The notes: a model not told the origin generated them from the letters alone. 14,301 bases of DNA from Minisyncoccota bacterium (GCA_023143935.1 JAGLGQ010000061.1:1-14301), one strand, 5' to 3'. Shown: positions 6,504 to 13,897, numbered from the stretch's first letter. Translations and numbers: made by a program.

Positions 6504-6532
6504 TTGACATCGCGTATTAAAATACGTTGAAT
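6504..6532 (+). promoter_or_regulatory. TTGACA promoter with internal palindrome, upstream of PBP gene
   Basis: A consensus -35 TTGACA (6504-6509) is followed 17 bases later by a weak -10, TTGAAT (6527-6532). The spacer holds the inverted repeat CGTATT-AA-AATACG (6513-6526), placed where a bound repressor would block polymerase. The predicted leader is about 54 bases. Confidence 0.4.
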
Positions 6533-6568
6533 TTATATCAAAAATGGTTAGCTAGTAAAGAAAAAATA

Positions 6569-6577
6569 TGATAAAAT
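6569..6577 (+). promoter_or_regulatory. Second promoter of PBP gene (extended -10)
   Basis: TGaTAAAAT, the same sequence as in the ackA promoter, ends 15 bases before the ATG at 6593. It gives a leader of about 9 bases. Confidence 0.5.
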
Positions 6578-6592
6578 CACTAAAACTTAAAT

Positions 6593-9325
6593 ATGGTAGA
6601 ATTCAAAAGAAAAAAAATAAGCAAAAGGATAAAAAATTCTATGATAAATAGAATTAATTTATTTAAGAAACAAAAAAGAGAAACAGCGTTGTTTAAGAGA
6701 ACGAAGGAGTTTAATAAAAAAGTAAAAAGAGGAAAAAAAATGCAATTTTTAAAAACATTATTTTTAATTTTTTTAATATTAGGTTTTATGTCTGCGGGAA
6801 GTGTTTTTTTGTGGGTTTCTTCTTTGGAAATTCCATCTGTTGAAATTATACGTAATTTGAAAGTGGCACAATCTACAAAGATTTATGATAAAAACGGTAT
6901 TTTATTGTATCGTTTATATGGTGATGAATCTAGAACAATTATACCTATATCTAAAATTTCTAAGCATGCTATACACGCAGCGGTTGCTGTTGAAGATAAA
7001 GATTTTTATGAACATTCTGGAATTAAGCCAGCTTCTATAATAAAAGCAGCTTATGAAAATTTTACCAAAAAAAGAAAATATACTCGGGGAGGATCAACTA
7101 TTACCCAGCAGGTTATTAAAAATACTATTTTAACACCAGAAAAAACTATAACCAGAAAAGTAAAAGAAGCAATTTTGGCATATAAATTAGAAAAATTATG
7201 GACAAAAGACCAAATATTAGAATTATATTTAAACGAATCCCCATACGGTGGAACTTTGTATGGTATAGAAGAAGCATCTTCGTATTATTTTAATAAACAC
7301 GCCGAAGATTTAAATATAGCAGAATCTGCATATTTAGCAGCTATGCCGCAAGCTCCTACGACTTATTCTCCGTACGGAAAACACAGAGAAGATTTGGATA
7401 ATAGAAAAGATTTAATTTTGCGATTAATGTTTCAGCAGGGTTATATCAACGTAGATGAATATAAAGAATCAAAAAAAGAGGTGGTAGAATTTGTTTTTAA
7501 AAAAGGAAATCCGAGAATTAAAGCTCCGCATTTTGTGATGTATATTGTTGAGCAATTAAAAAATAAATTTGGTGAGGAAGTTAGAACTTCTGGATTAAAT
7601 GTTCATACAACTCTAGATATAATTTTACAAGAAGAGTTAGAAAAAATAGCAAAAGAAAAAATAGAAGAAGCGGAAGAAGATTTAAGTATTTCTAATGCTG
7701 GAGTTGTAGTAATTGAACCCAAAACGGGAAATATATTGGCGATGGTTGGTTCAATTGATTATTTTGAAAAAAATATAGATGGAAAATATAATATTGTTAC
7801 CGCATTAAGACAACCAGGGTCAACTTTTAAACCAGTAGTTTATTTAACAGCTCTTCAGCAAGGTTATACTCCCAAAACTATTTTATGGGATGTGGAAACA
7901 GAATTTTCTGCTGGGTGTTTTGAAGAAGATGAATTAGAAAGCGAAGAGGAAAAGGAAAAATTAACTGATAAAGAAAGAAGAGAAAAGGGTTGTTATGCTC
8001 CTGTAAATTTTGATAAAAAGTACCGTGGACCAGTCACTATAGAACAGGCTTTGGCTGAATCTAGAAATATACCAGCCGTTAAAGCGTTATATCTAGCGGG
8101 TTTAAGTAATTCTTTAGAAAATGCACAATTATTTGGACTTGATTCATTAAATCGTTCAATAAATCATTATGGTTTAAATTTAGTTTTAGGTGGTGGTGAG
8201 GTTCAATTGTTATCTTTAGCATCAGTTTATGGAATGTTTGCTAATGAGGGAATAAAAACTTTACCTATTTCAATTAAAGAAATTTTTGATGCTGAAGGTG
8301 ATATTATTTTTGAATCTGAACAAGAGCCCAAGAGAGTGGTTGATTCTAAATATGTAAAACAGTTAAATAAAATTTTATCTAATAATGAATTAAAATACCC
8401 AACATATGGTAGATATTCAGATTTGTATTATGAAGATAGAGAAGTTGCCGTTAAAACTGGAACAACAAATGATTTTAAAGATTTTTGGGCTATTGGTTAT
8501 GATCCAGAAAATGTAGTTGTGGGAGTTTGGGTCGGTAATAATGATAATAAACCAGCGAGTTCTTTTAAGGCTGGGCAAGTTGCTCATAAAATTTGGAGAG
8601 CATCAATGGATGTTGCATTAAGAAATAGTGTTGGAAGTTCTTTTTCAGAAGAGGAATCTTTAACTGATTTAAGTACAAAACCTGTTTTTAGGGGAATTTA
8701 TCAGGGGGGTCAGACTATAAGATTAGATACAAAAAGTGGTACATTGGCAACAGAAGAAACTCCAGAAGAATTTATAGAAGAAATAGCCATACCAGAATAT
8801 CATTCTATTTTACATTGGGTTGATAAAAAAAATCCAAGGGGTCCAGTTCCCGGTATGGATAATAAAGATGCTAATTATAAAAATTGGGAAAAAGGAGTTC
8901 AAGATTGGATTTTGGGAGAGAATCATCAAGATGCCATACAGACAGATTTGATAAAAGCTTTAGAGGGAATGGTAATTTTAATTAATTCAGGTGTATTATT
9001 AAATAATACAGAAAATGATGAAAATAAACCCAAAGAGGAAAGAGCAAACAATATAGATTTTTTTGTATTATCTCCGAACGATGGTGATAAATTTGATGAA
9101 AACGAGAATGTTCATTTAAAAATGAAGCAAGAGGAAAATTCTAGTGATATAAAAAAATATTATTTTTATTTAAATGATAATTATATTGGCTCTACAAATT
9201 TAAATAATTTTAAATTTAATTTATCAGATGTAGACGGAGTTTTAAAGGAAAATTTTTTAAAGATTGAGGCGGAAGATAAATATAAAAATACAGATTTTAG
9301 AATGTTGAAATTGATGGTTAATTAA
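6593..9325 (+). CDS. Class A penicillin-binding protein (PBP1A type)
   Basis: This bifunctional enzyme polymerises lipid II (GT51 glycosyltransferase) and crosslinks peptidoglycan stems (transpeptidase). A long basic cytoplasmic N-terminus (1-50) precedes one membrane segment (about 52-76). GT51 motifs are VEDKDFYEHSG (133-143, catalytic Glu134), GGSTITQQ (166-173) and ELYLNESPYGG (210-220). Transpeptidase motifs are STFK (410-413, nucleophile Ser410), SRN (490-492) and KTGTT (621-625). A Glu/Lys-rich insert lies between Cys442 and Cys467. After the catalytic core, residues about 820-910 look like a small beta-sandwich domain (LSPNDGDKF..., Big/Ig-like). At 910 residues it is on the long side for the family. 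It is divergent from ftsA and ends in a strong terminator. Confidence 0.95.
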   Translation: MVEFKRKKISKRIKNSMINRINLFKKQKRETALFKRTKEFNKKVKRGKKMQFLKTLFLIFLILGFMSAGSVFLWVSSLEIPSVEIIRNLKVAQSTKIYDKNGILLYRLYGDESRTIIPISKISKHAIHAAVAVEDKDFYEHSGIKPASIIKAAYENFTKKRKYTRGGSTITQQVIKNTILTPEKTITRKVKEAILAYKLEKLWTKDQILELYLNESPYGGTLYGIEEASSYYFNKHAEDLNIAESAYLAAMPQAPTTYSPYGKHREDLDNRKDLILRLMFQQGYINVDEYKESKKEVVEFVFKKGNPRIKAPHFVMYIVEQLKNKFGEEVRTSGLNVHTTLDIILQEELEKIAKEKIEEAEEDLSISNAGVVVIEPKTGNILAMVGSIDYFEKNIDGKYNIVTALRQPGSTFKPVVYLTALQQGYTPKTILWDVETEFSAGCFEEDELESEEEKEKLTDKERREKGCYAPVNFDKKYRGPVTIEQALAESRNIPAVKALYLAGLSNSLENAQLFGLDSLNRSINHYGLNLVLGGGEVQLLSLASVYGMFANEGIKTLPISIKEIFDAEGDIIFESEQEPKRVVDSKYVKQLNKILSNNELKYPTYGRYSDLYYEDREVAVKTGTTNDFKDFWAIGYDPENVVVGVWVGNNDNKPASSFKAGQVAHKIWRASMDVALRNSVGSSFSEEESLTDLSTKPVFRGIYQGGQTIRLDTKSGTLATEETPEEFIEEIAIPEYHSILHWVDKKNPRGPVPGMDNKDANYKNWEKGVQDWILGENHQDAIQTDLIKALEGMVILINSGVLLNNTENDENKPKEERANNIDFFVLSPNDGDKFDENENVHLKMKQEENSSDIKKYYFYLNDNYIGSTNLNNFKFNLSDVDGVLKENFLKIEAEDKYKNTDFRMLKLMVN

Positions 9326-9339
9326 TTTTAAAAAAAAAT

Positions 9340-9380
9340 AAATCAAAAAATTGCTCCGCAATTTTTTGATTTTTTTTATT
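9340..9380 (+). terminator. Intrinsic terminator after the PBP gene
   Basis: A perfect 15-bp stem (9340-9354 with 9358-9372) and a TCC loop, with a T-run on the 3' side (TTTTTTTT to 9377) and an A-run on the 5' side. Its core TTGCTCCGCAA is the reverse complement of the core of the hairpin at 13898-13934. Confidence 0.88.
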
Positions 9381-9390
9381 TAATATTGTA

Positions 9391-9537
9391 GTTTAGAGGT
9401 GTTTAGTACTGAAATAAAATATTGTTTAGTTAAGCTAAAAAGTAGCATGATTAGCTTAAAAAGTAGCACCACTAAACTAAAAAGTAGCACGATTAGCTTA
9501 TTTATTTAAAAAGTATATATTTTGTGTGTTGCTAAAC
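9391..9537. repeat. 21-bp tandem repeat array with flanking GTTTAG/CTAAAC boxes
   Basis: Three units start at 9436, 9457 and 9478, each beginning TAAAAAGTAGCA, at an exact period of 21 bases. Units 1 and 3 continue YGATTAGCT; unit 2 differs (CCACTAAAC). A degenerate fourth TTAAAAAGTA follows at 9506-9515. The array is flanked by GTTTAG (9391, 9401, 9425) and its reverse complement CTAAAC (9472, 9532). TTAAGCTAA (9430-9438) and TTAGCTTAA (9451-9459) form an inverted pair. It lies between the PBP terminator and the rplY promoter. Two helical turns per unit fits a protein-binding array; iteron-like use is possible. Open frames on both strands are noted among the findings. Confidence 0.8.
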
Positions 9538-9584
9538 AAATATTTAATTATTCAATGTTTTATAGAAAAAGTATTGTGTAAAAA

Positions 9585-9612
9585 TTGATTTTTTTATTAA
9601 ATAATGTATAAT
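9585..9612 (+). promoter_or_regulatory. rplY promoter
   Basis: TTGATT (9585-9590), a 16-base spacer and TATAAT (9607-9612), ending 10 bases before the rplY ATG at 9623. Confidence 0.65.
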
Positions 9613-9622
9613 AATTGGCATT

Positions 9623-10276
9623 ATGGTTAAACTAAAAGTAGAAAAAAGGGAGGTAAAACAACCTGTGAGGAGTACTCAAATAAGGGGAGTTGTTTACGGA
9701 AAAGAATTAGAAGAGAATGTTTTGGTATCTGTTGATTACAATACTTTTGAAAAAACATACAATGAATTTGGTGGTTCATCTATTTTAACTTTAGAAGTTG
9801 AAGGAGAAGAACATGATGTATTGATAAAAGCTATTCAAGTAGATCCAAGAAAAGATATAATTTCTCACGTTGATTTTTATGCAGTTGTTAAGGGTCAAGT
9901 GATAGACGTTGAAGTACCTTTTGAATTTATAGGAGAATCTAATGCAGTGAAACAAGGTAGTGTTTTGAATACTGCGATGCATGAAATCACAGTAAAAACT
10001 TTACCTAGAAATATCCCATCTTCTTTAGAAGTTGATTTATCTAAATTAGAAAATGAAGGAGATGCTATTAGATTGGAAGATATTTCCTTACCAGAAGGGG
10101 TTGAGTTTGCAACAGAGAATTTAGAAGAGACAATTGTATCTGCTATTCCAGCCGTTGAAGCAGCAGATGAAATAGATGATGAAGAAGTAGAATTTGCTGA
10201 AGAAAAAGAGGGAGAAGAAGGAGAAGAAAATAAAGATTCTGGAGGAGAAGAAAGTAAAACAGAAGAAAAAAAATAA
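9623..10276 (+). CDS. rplY: 50S ribosomal protein L25, CTC/TL5 form
   Basis: L25 binds 5S rRNA in the central protuberance of the 50S subunit; the long CTC form adds a beta domain at the C-terminus. At 217 residues this is the long form. The N-terminal L25 domain shows VVYGK (23-27), SVDYNTFEKTYNEFG (37-51) and the typical PRKDIISHVDFYAV (75-88). The TL5/CTC domain shows VEVPFEFIGES (96-106), HEITVKTLPRNIPSSLEVDLSKL (121-143) with the family's lPxxiP-xxxxvDlskL pattern, and LPEGVEF (156-162). The region before VVYG is shorter than the usual R-x-x-G-x-x-P-A-V-L-Y-G. The tail after about 183 is a long Glu/Asp run. A terminator follows. Confidence 0.92.
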   Translation: MVKLKVEKREVKQPVRSTQIRGVVYGKELEENVLVSVDYNTFEKTYNEFGGSSILTLEVEGEEHDVLIKAIQVDPRKDIISHVDFYAVVKGQVIDVEVPFEFIGESNAVKQGSVLNTAMHEITVKTLPRNIPSSLEVDLSKLENEGDAIRLEDISLPEGVEFATENLEETIVSAIPAVEAADEIDDEEVEFAEEKEGEEGEENKDSGGEESKTEEKK

Positions 10277-10286
10277 AATAAAATTT

Positions 10287-10330
10287 TAAAAAACAAAGTA
10301 AAAGTATATATACTTTGTTTTTTTATTTTT
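10287..10330 (+). terminator. Intrinsic terminator after rplY
   Basis: AAACAAAGTA (10291-10300) pairs with TACTTTGTTT (10311-10320), extended by A/T pairs outside, with a 10-base loop and a T-rich tail. The loop region also allows a nested 16-base palindrome (10301-10316). Confidence 0.8.
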
Positions 10331-10331
10331 A

Positions 10332-10340
10332 TGTTAAAAT
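10332..10340 (+). promoter_or_regulatory. Candidate clpP extended -10
   Basis: TGtTAAAAT lies right after the rplY terminator and 33 bases before the clpP ATG, giving a leader of about 27 bases. There is no clear -35, and no SD in the leader. Confidence 0.45.
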
Positions 10341-10373
10341 AGTTGTTGATTACAAAAAAAATAATTAAAATAA

Positions 10374-10949
10374 ATGATGTTAATTCCAACAGTTATAGAA
10401 AAAACAAGAGATGGAGAAAGAGCTTATGATATTTACTCAAGGCTTTTAAAAGATAGGATAATTTTTTTATCTGGTTCTATAAATGATAATGTGGCAAATA
10501 CAATTATTGCACAGCTTTTATTTTTAGAAGCAGAAGATGATAAAAAAGATATAACTTTATATATTAATTCTCCCGGAGGTTATGTTCATGCTGGTTTGGC
10601 TATAATTGATACAATGAATCACATAAAACCAAAAGTTAGTACTATTTGTATAGGTCTAGCTGCATCTATGGGGTCTATGATTTTGTCTGCAGGAGAAAAA
10701 GGAAAAAGATATTCCCTTCCTAATTCAGAAATTATGATTCATCAGCCATTAGGTGGAGTAGAAGGACAGGCAACGGATATTTTAATAACAGCAAAAAATA
10801 TATTAAATGTTAAAAAAAGATTGATAGATATTTTGTCTAAAAATACTGGTAAAGATAAAAAAAAGGTTGAAGAAGATATGGAAAGGGATTTTTGGCTTGA
10901 TACTGAGGGTGCAAAAAAATATGGTATTATTGATAAAGTTTTAAAGTAA
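10374..10949 (+). CDS. clpP: ATP-dependent Clp protease proteolytic subunit ClpP
   Basis: ClpP forms the double-heptamer serine protease chamber that degrades proteins fed by Clp AAA+ unfoldases. The 191-residue length is typical. The N-terminus [22 protein letters not shown] (4-25) matches the family's axial loop and first helix. The catalytic triad is Ser98 in LAASMGSM, His123 in MIHQPLGG, and Asp172 in ERDFWL. INSPGG (65-70) forms the oxyanion region. Two ATGs are adjacent (10374 and 10377) and the sequence does not decide between them; I use the first. No clpX or clpA is in view. A hairpin follows before pyrH, so the two genes may be separate units. Confidence 0.96.
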   Translation: MMLIPTVIEKTRDGERAYDIYSRLLKDRIIFLSGSINDNVANTIIAQLLFLEAEDDKKDITLYINSPGGYVHAGLAIIDTMNHIKPKVSTICIGLAASMGSMILSAGEKGKRYSLPNSEIMIHQPLGGVEGQATDILITAKNILNVKKRLIDILSKNTGKDKKKVEEDMERDFWLDTEGAKKYGIIDKVLK

Positions 10950-10951
10950 CT

Positions 10952-10973
10952 AAAATCTCTTTTGGGGTTTTTT
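10952..10973 (+). terminator. Possible terminator between clpP and pyrH
   Basis: AAAATCTC (10952-10959) can pair with GGGGTTTT (10964-10971) using two G-U pairs, with a TTTT loop and six T in total at the end. The stability is modest, and the pyrH ATG is only 7 bases further on. Confidence 0.4.
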
Positions 10974-10980
10974 AAAAAAA

Positions 10981-11682
10981 ATGAAAAATAAAAAAATTTT
11001 AATAAAATTATCGGGAGAAGCATTAGCGGACGGTGGTTCAAATTACAAAGAAAATGTTTTGAAAAATATATCTTTAGAAGTAAAAAATTTAATAGATAAA
11101 GATTATCAGGTCGCATTGGTTGTTGGTGGTGGAAATTTATTTAGGGGAAAGGAACTTATCGAGAAAGTTGCAGTAGAAAGACCAACAGCAGATTATATTG
11201 GAATGTTGGCTATTGTACAAAACGCTTTAGTTTTACGAGATTTTTTTGAATCTGTGGGTATTGAAACAAGAGTTTCTTCTGCAATAACCATGTCTCAGGT
11301 GTGTGAACCATATATACCAAAAAGAGTTAGTCGGCATTTAAGTAAAAAGAGAGTAGTGATTTTAGCTGCAGGACTTGGACAACCTTTTTTTTCTTCGGAT
11401 ACGACTTGTGTACAAAGAGCTTTAGAACTTGGATTTGATATGGTTGTGATGGCAAAAAATGGAGTAGATGGAGTTTATACCGCAGATCCAAACAAAGATA
11501 AAGATGCTAAAAAAATTGTTCAAATTACAGCATCAGAAGTTTTAGAAAAAAACCTTACTTTTGCGGATCCCGCAGCCATATCTTTGGCTAGAGAAAATAA
11601 TTTAGCTATAAAAGTTATTGGTATGGAAGATATTTCAAAAATAGAAGATGAAACAATAGGAACTAGTATATTAGCTAAATAA
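10981..11682 (+). CDS. pyrH: UMP kinase
   Basis: PyrH is the hexameric bacterial UMP kinase (amino acid kinase fold) that makes UDP from UMP in pyrimidine nucleotide synthesis. The N-terminal ILIKLSGEAL (6-15, Lys9) is the phosphate-binding signature. VVGGGNLFRG (47-56) and ADYIGMLA (70-77, Asp71) match the UMP site. The segment SSDTTCVQRALEL (138-150, Asp140) replaces the more common TTDTAAALRA. MAKNGVDGVYTADP (157-170) is the ATP-side motif. The 233-residue length is normal. It lies 31 bases after clpP; I see no strong promoter or SD directly before it, the closest being a TAAAAT at 10951-10956 with TTGATA 15 bases upstream. Confidence 0.96.
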   Translation: MKNKKILIKLSGEALADGGSNYKENVLKNISLEVKNLIDKDYQVALVVGGGNLFRGKELIEKVAVERPTADYIGMLAIVQNALVLRDFFESVGIETRVSSAITMSQVCEPYIPKRVSRHLSKKRVVILAAGLGQPFFSSDTTCVQRALELGFDMVVMAKNGVDGVYTADPNKDKDAKKIVQITASEVLEKNLTFADPAAISLARENNLAIKVIGMEDISKIEDETIGTSILAK

Positions 11683-11690
11683 TATTTTTC

Positions 11691-11743
11691 ACAAAGCAAG
11701 GCTTAACACATGAAAAAATTTCATGTGTTAAGCCTTGCTTTGT
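11691..11743. repeat. 25-bp perfect inverted repeat without a T-tract
   Basis: Arms at 11691-11715 and 11719-11743 match perfectly around an AAA loop, and after one mismatch five more pairs extend it outward (11685-11689 with 11745-11749). On either strand the stem is followed by A-rich sequence and preceded by T, the reverse of a normal intrinsic terminator. It begins 8 bases after the pyrH stop and ends just before the rny -35. Confidence 0.85.
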
Positions 11744-11749
11744 AAAAAA

Positions 11750-11778
11750 TTGGATAGAGAATGAAGTAGTGATATAAT
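11750..11778 (+). promoter_or_regulatory. rny promoter
   Basis: TTGGAT (11750-11755), a 17-base spacer and TATAAT (11773-11778) with TG at 11770-11771. It ends 6 bases before the ATG at 11785, so the mRNA is predicted to begin at the start codon. Confidence 0.8.
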
Positions 11779-11784
11779 ATTATT

Positions 11785-13311
11785 ATGATATTGGAGGATG
11801 TTTTAGTTTATATTTCTTTTGCTCTCTTTTTTTCTTTGTTTGGGTATTTTTTTAAATCTTTTTTATTAAATCAGAGTAGGAATTTTATAGAAGTAAAAAT
11901 TAAAGAGAAAAAAATTGAGGCAGATAAGAAAATTTATAAAATTTTAAGAGATGCAGATCAAAAAGCAGAGGAAATTATAGAAGAAAGTAAAAAAACATTA
12001 AGGAGAAAAGAATTAGATTTAAGGGAGGAGAAAGAAAGACTTTCTGATAAAGATAAATATTTAGATGATAGACAAAGTTATTTTAACAAAAAAGAAAAAA
12101 TCCTAGATGAATTAAAAAAAAAGATAGATATTAAGGAGCTTGATTTTGAAAATCAAAGTTTACAATTACATAAAGATCTTCAAAAAGTATCAGGTATGTC
12201 AGAGGAAGAAGCTTTGGGTTTATTATTTCATCGGATTGAAAATAGACATAAGGAAGATTTATTTATTTCTTTAAAAAAATTAGAAACAGTAAAAAATGAA
12301 AAAATTTATAAAGAAGCTCAAGAATTAATGGCTGTAGCTATGCAAAAATGTTCAAGACAAATTGATAATTCTTTGGTTACATCTACCGTAGATATATCGT
12401 CAGATGATGTAAAGGGTAAAATTATAGGAAAGGAGGGGAGAAATATTCGTTCTTTTGAAAGACAAACGGGGGTACAATTAATAGTAGATGATACTCCTAA
12501 TTTAATTACTATTTCGTCTTTTGATCCCATCAGAAGAAAGATTGCCAAAATTTCTTTACAAAGTTTAATATCGGGTGATATTATTCATCCAGCCAGAATA
12601 GAGGAGGAGGTGGAAGTTGCAAAAGATGAAGTTGAAAAAAGTATAAAAGAAAAAGGATTAGAAGCGGTAACAGAAGTTGGTTTATATGATATTCCTGAAG
12701 GTCTTTTGGATTTAGTTGGTAGATTATATTTTAGAACTAGTTATGGACAAAATGTTTTAGAACATTCTTTAGAAGTAACTCAAATTGCTGCAACATTAGC
12801 TGAAGAATTAGGTGCAAATGTTGAAGTGGTTAGATATGCGGCACTTTTTCATGATATAGGAAAAGCTATTGATTCTAATGTTTCTGGGTCTCATGTGGAA
12901 ATTGGTAGAAAAATTTTGAAAAATTTTGGTGTTTCTGAAGATGTTATTAAAGCAATGCAAACACACCATAGAGAATATCCGAATGAAACCCTAGAGTCTT
13001 ATATTATAGATACGGCGGATGCTATTTCGGCATCAAGACCAGGAGCACGAAATGATAATGCGGGAATGTATATTCAAAAACTTGAGGGATTGGAAAGAAT
13101 TACCAAAGATTTTGATGAAGTTTTGGAGGCTTATGCTTTATCTGCTGGTAGAGAGATTAGGGTTTTTGTAAAACCAGAGATGGTAGATGATTACAGGGCT
13201 TCAAAACTTGCACGAGAAATTGCTTTAAGAATTGAAGAAGAACTTAAATACCCTGGAGAAATTAAAATAGCATTAATTAGAGAAACAAAAATAATAGAAT
13301 TTGCAAGATAA
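11785..13311 (+). CDS. rny: Ribonuclease Y
   Basis: RNase Y is a membrane-anchored endoribonuclease that starts mRNA decay in bacteria lacking RNase E. It has one N-terminal membrane segment (about 6-28), a long charged coiled coil (about 35-190), a KH domain with GKIIGKEGRNIRSFE (211-225) followed by DDTPN (235-239), and FDPIRRKIA (246-254). The HD domain has His327 in LEHSLEV and the metal pair His356-Asp357 in LFHDIGKA. The C-terminus YPGEIKIALIRETK-EFAR is the usual ending. At 508 residues it is about full length for the family. It has its own strong promoter; the unusual inverted repeat lies just upstream. Confidence 0.97.
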   Translation: MILEDVLVYISFALFFSLFGYFFKSFLLNQSRNFIEVKIKEKKIEADKKIYKILRDADQKAEEIIEESKKTLRRKELDLREEKERLSDKDKYLDDRQSYFNKKEKILDELKKKIDIKELDFENQSLQLHKDLQKVSGMSEEEALGLLFHRIENRHKEDLFISLKKLETVKNEKIYKEAQELMAVAMQKCSRQIDNSLVTSTVDISSDDVKGKIIGKEGRNIRSFERQTGVQLIVDDTPNLITISSFDPIRRKIAKISLQSLISGDIIHPARIEEEVEVAKDEVEKSIKEKGLEAVTEVGLYDIPEGLLDLVGRLYFRTSYGQNVLEHSLEVTQIAATLAEELGANVEVVRYAALFHDIGKAIDSNVSGSHVEIGRKILKNFGVSEDVIKAMQTHHREYPNETLESYIIDTADAISASRPGARNDNAGMYIQKLEGLERITKDFDEVLEAYALSAGREIRVFVKPEMVDDYRASKLAREIALRIEEELKYPGEIKIALIRETKIIEFAR

Positions 13312-13317
13312 CACAAA

Positions 13318-13345
13318 TTGTATTTTTTAAAAAGAGTGATAATAT
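13318..13345 (+). promoter_or_regulatory. Promoter of the secreted protein gene
   Basis: TTGTAT (13318-13323), a 16-base spacer, and TAATAT (13340-13345) with TG at 13337-13338. It ends 6 bases before the ATG at 13352. Confidence 0.65.
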
Positions 13346-13351
13346 AAATAT

Positions 13352-13876
13352 ATGAAAAAGATAAAAAGTTTTAGTAAAAAAACATTATTAATAATTTTAG
13401 GTGTAATTTTAGGTGCAGGGTTTTCTGTATTTGCTGTAGGCACTTGGCAGGGTACAGATTGGATACAAACTGGAGAAGTAATTTCTGCAGAAAAAATAAA
13501 AGAAAATTTTGTGTATTTGTACGAAAAAATTGATGAAGTGGGAGAAGAAACAAGTGTTCCAACTTATTTAGAAAGTGAACCGGTACCTTTTCTTGCTAAT
13601 GGTAATAGTTCGGTATGGAGACACGGTCAAGAAACTCATCCGGGTGTATATGGGGCAAAAATTGTTGGAATTTCGGGGTGTATGGAAGGAAGAGAAATGC
13701 CAATTACAAATTTTGGGGATGGGAATACAGTAGAGGCAAATGCTAATGTAGATGGATTTGAAATAACAACTAGAACATTAACACCTTATCATGATTGGCA
13801 TTATTATTATTGTCAAGGTGTTTCAGTTCCAATTTATTCAGAATGGGTTGTTGTTACTTGGGGAATATGGTATTAA
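13352..13876 (+). CDS. Secreted or membrane-anchored protein, function unknown
   Basis: This 174-residue protein has a basic start (KKIKSFSKK), a hydrophobic segment (11-28), and a possible signal peptidase site after SVFA (25-28). Next comes WIQTGEVISAEKIKENFVYLYEKID (37-61), a short linker-helix module; I recall similar G-x-x-(L/I)-(S/T)-A-x-x-(L/I)-x-x-N-F patterns near the start of exported CPR and tail-fibre-like proteins, but this is from memory. The C-terminal part (about 85-174) is rich in Trp, Tyr and Gly with two cysteines (110 and 154), suggesting a compact disulfide-bonded beta domain outside the membrane. I recognise no catalytic motif. It converges on the last gene, sharing a bidirectional terminator. 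Confidence 0.75.
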   Translation: MKKIKSFSKKTLLIILGVILGAGFSVFAVGTWQGTDWIQTGEVISAEKIKENFVYLYEKIDEVGEETSVPTYLESEPVPFLANGNSSVWRHGQETHPGVYGAKIVGISGCMEGREMPITNFGDGNTVEANANVDGFEITTRTLTPYHDWHYYYCQGVSVPIYSEWVVVTWGIWY

Positions 13877-13897
13877 AATATTAATTATAAAACTTTG

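Larger units (their letters stand above)
9326..9622. other. 297-base intergenic region between PBP gene and rplY
   Basis: It holds the PBP terminator (9340-9380), the 21-bp repeat array (9391-9537) and the rplY promoter (9585-9612). The stretch 9540-9584 is A/T-rich with nothing recognised. It is by far the longest non-coding gap in the window. Confidence 0.8.

Noticed and set aside
9436..9498. CRISPR array
   Set aside because: Repeats are directly adjacent with no spacers and only three units, and there are no cas genes.
9391..9537. DnaA-box replication origin
   Set aside because: No TTATNCACA boxes are seen and dnaA is not nearby; only the general iteron-like form remains.
9895..10389. 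164-codon minus-strand frame opposite rplY
   Set aside because: It is the antisense of the acidic tail of rplY, giving a poly-Ser low-complexity product, and it overlaps a clear gene and terminator.
10742..11116. Minus-strand frame across the clpP-pyrH junction
   Set aside because: It overlaps two certain genes and has no promoter or family features.
11691..11743. Intrinsic terminator of pyrH
   Set aside because: There is no T-run after the stem on either strand; the flanks are the opposite of those expected.
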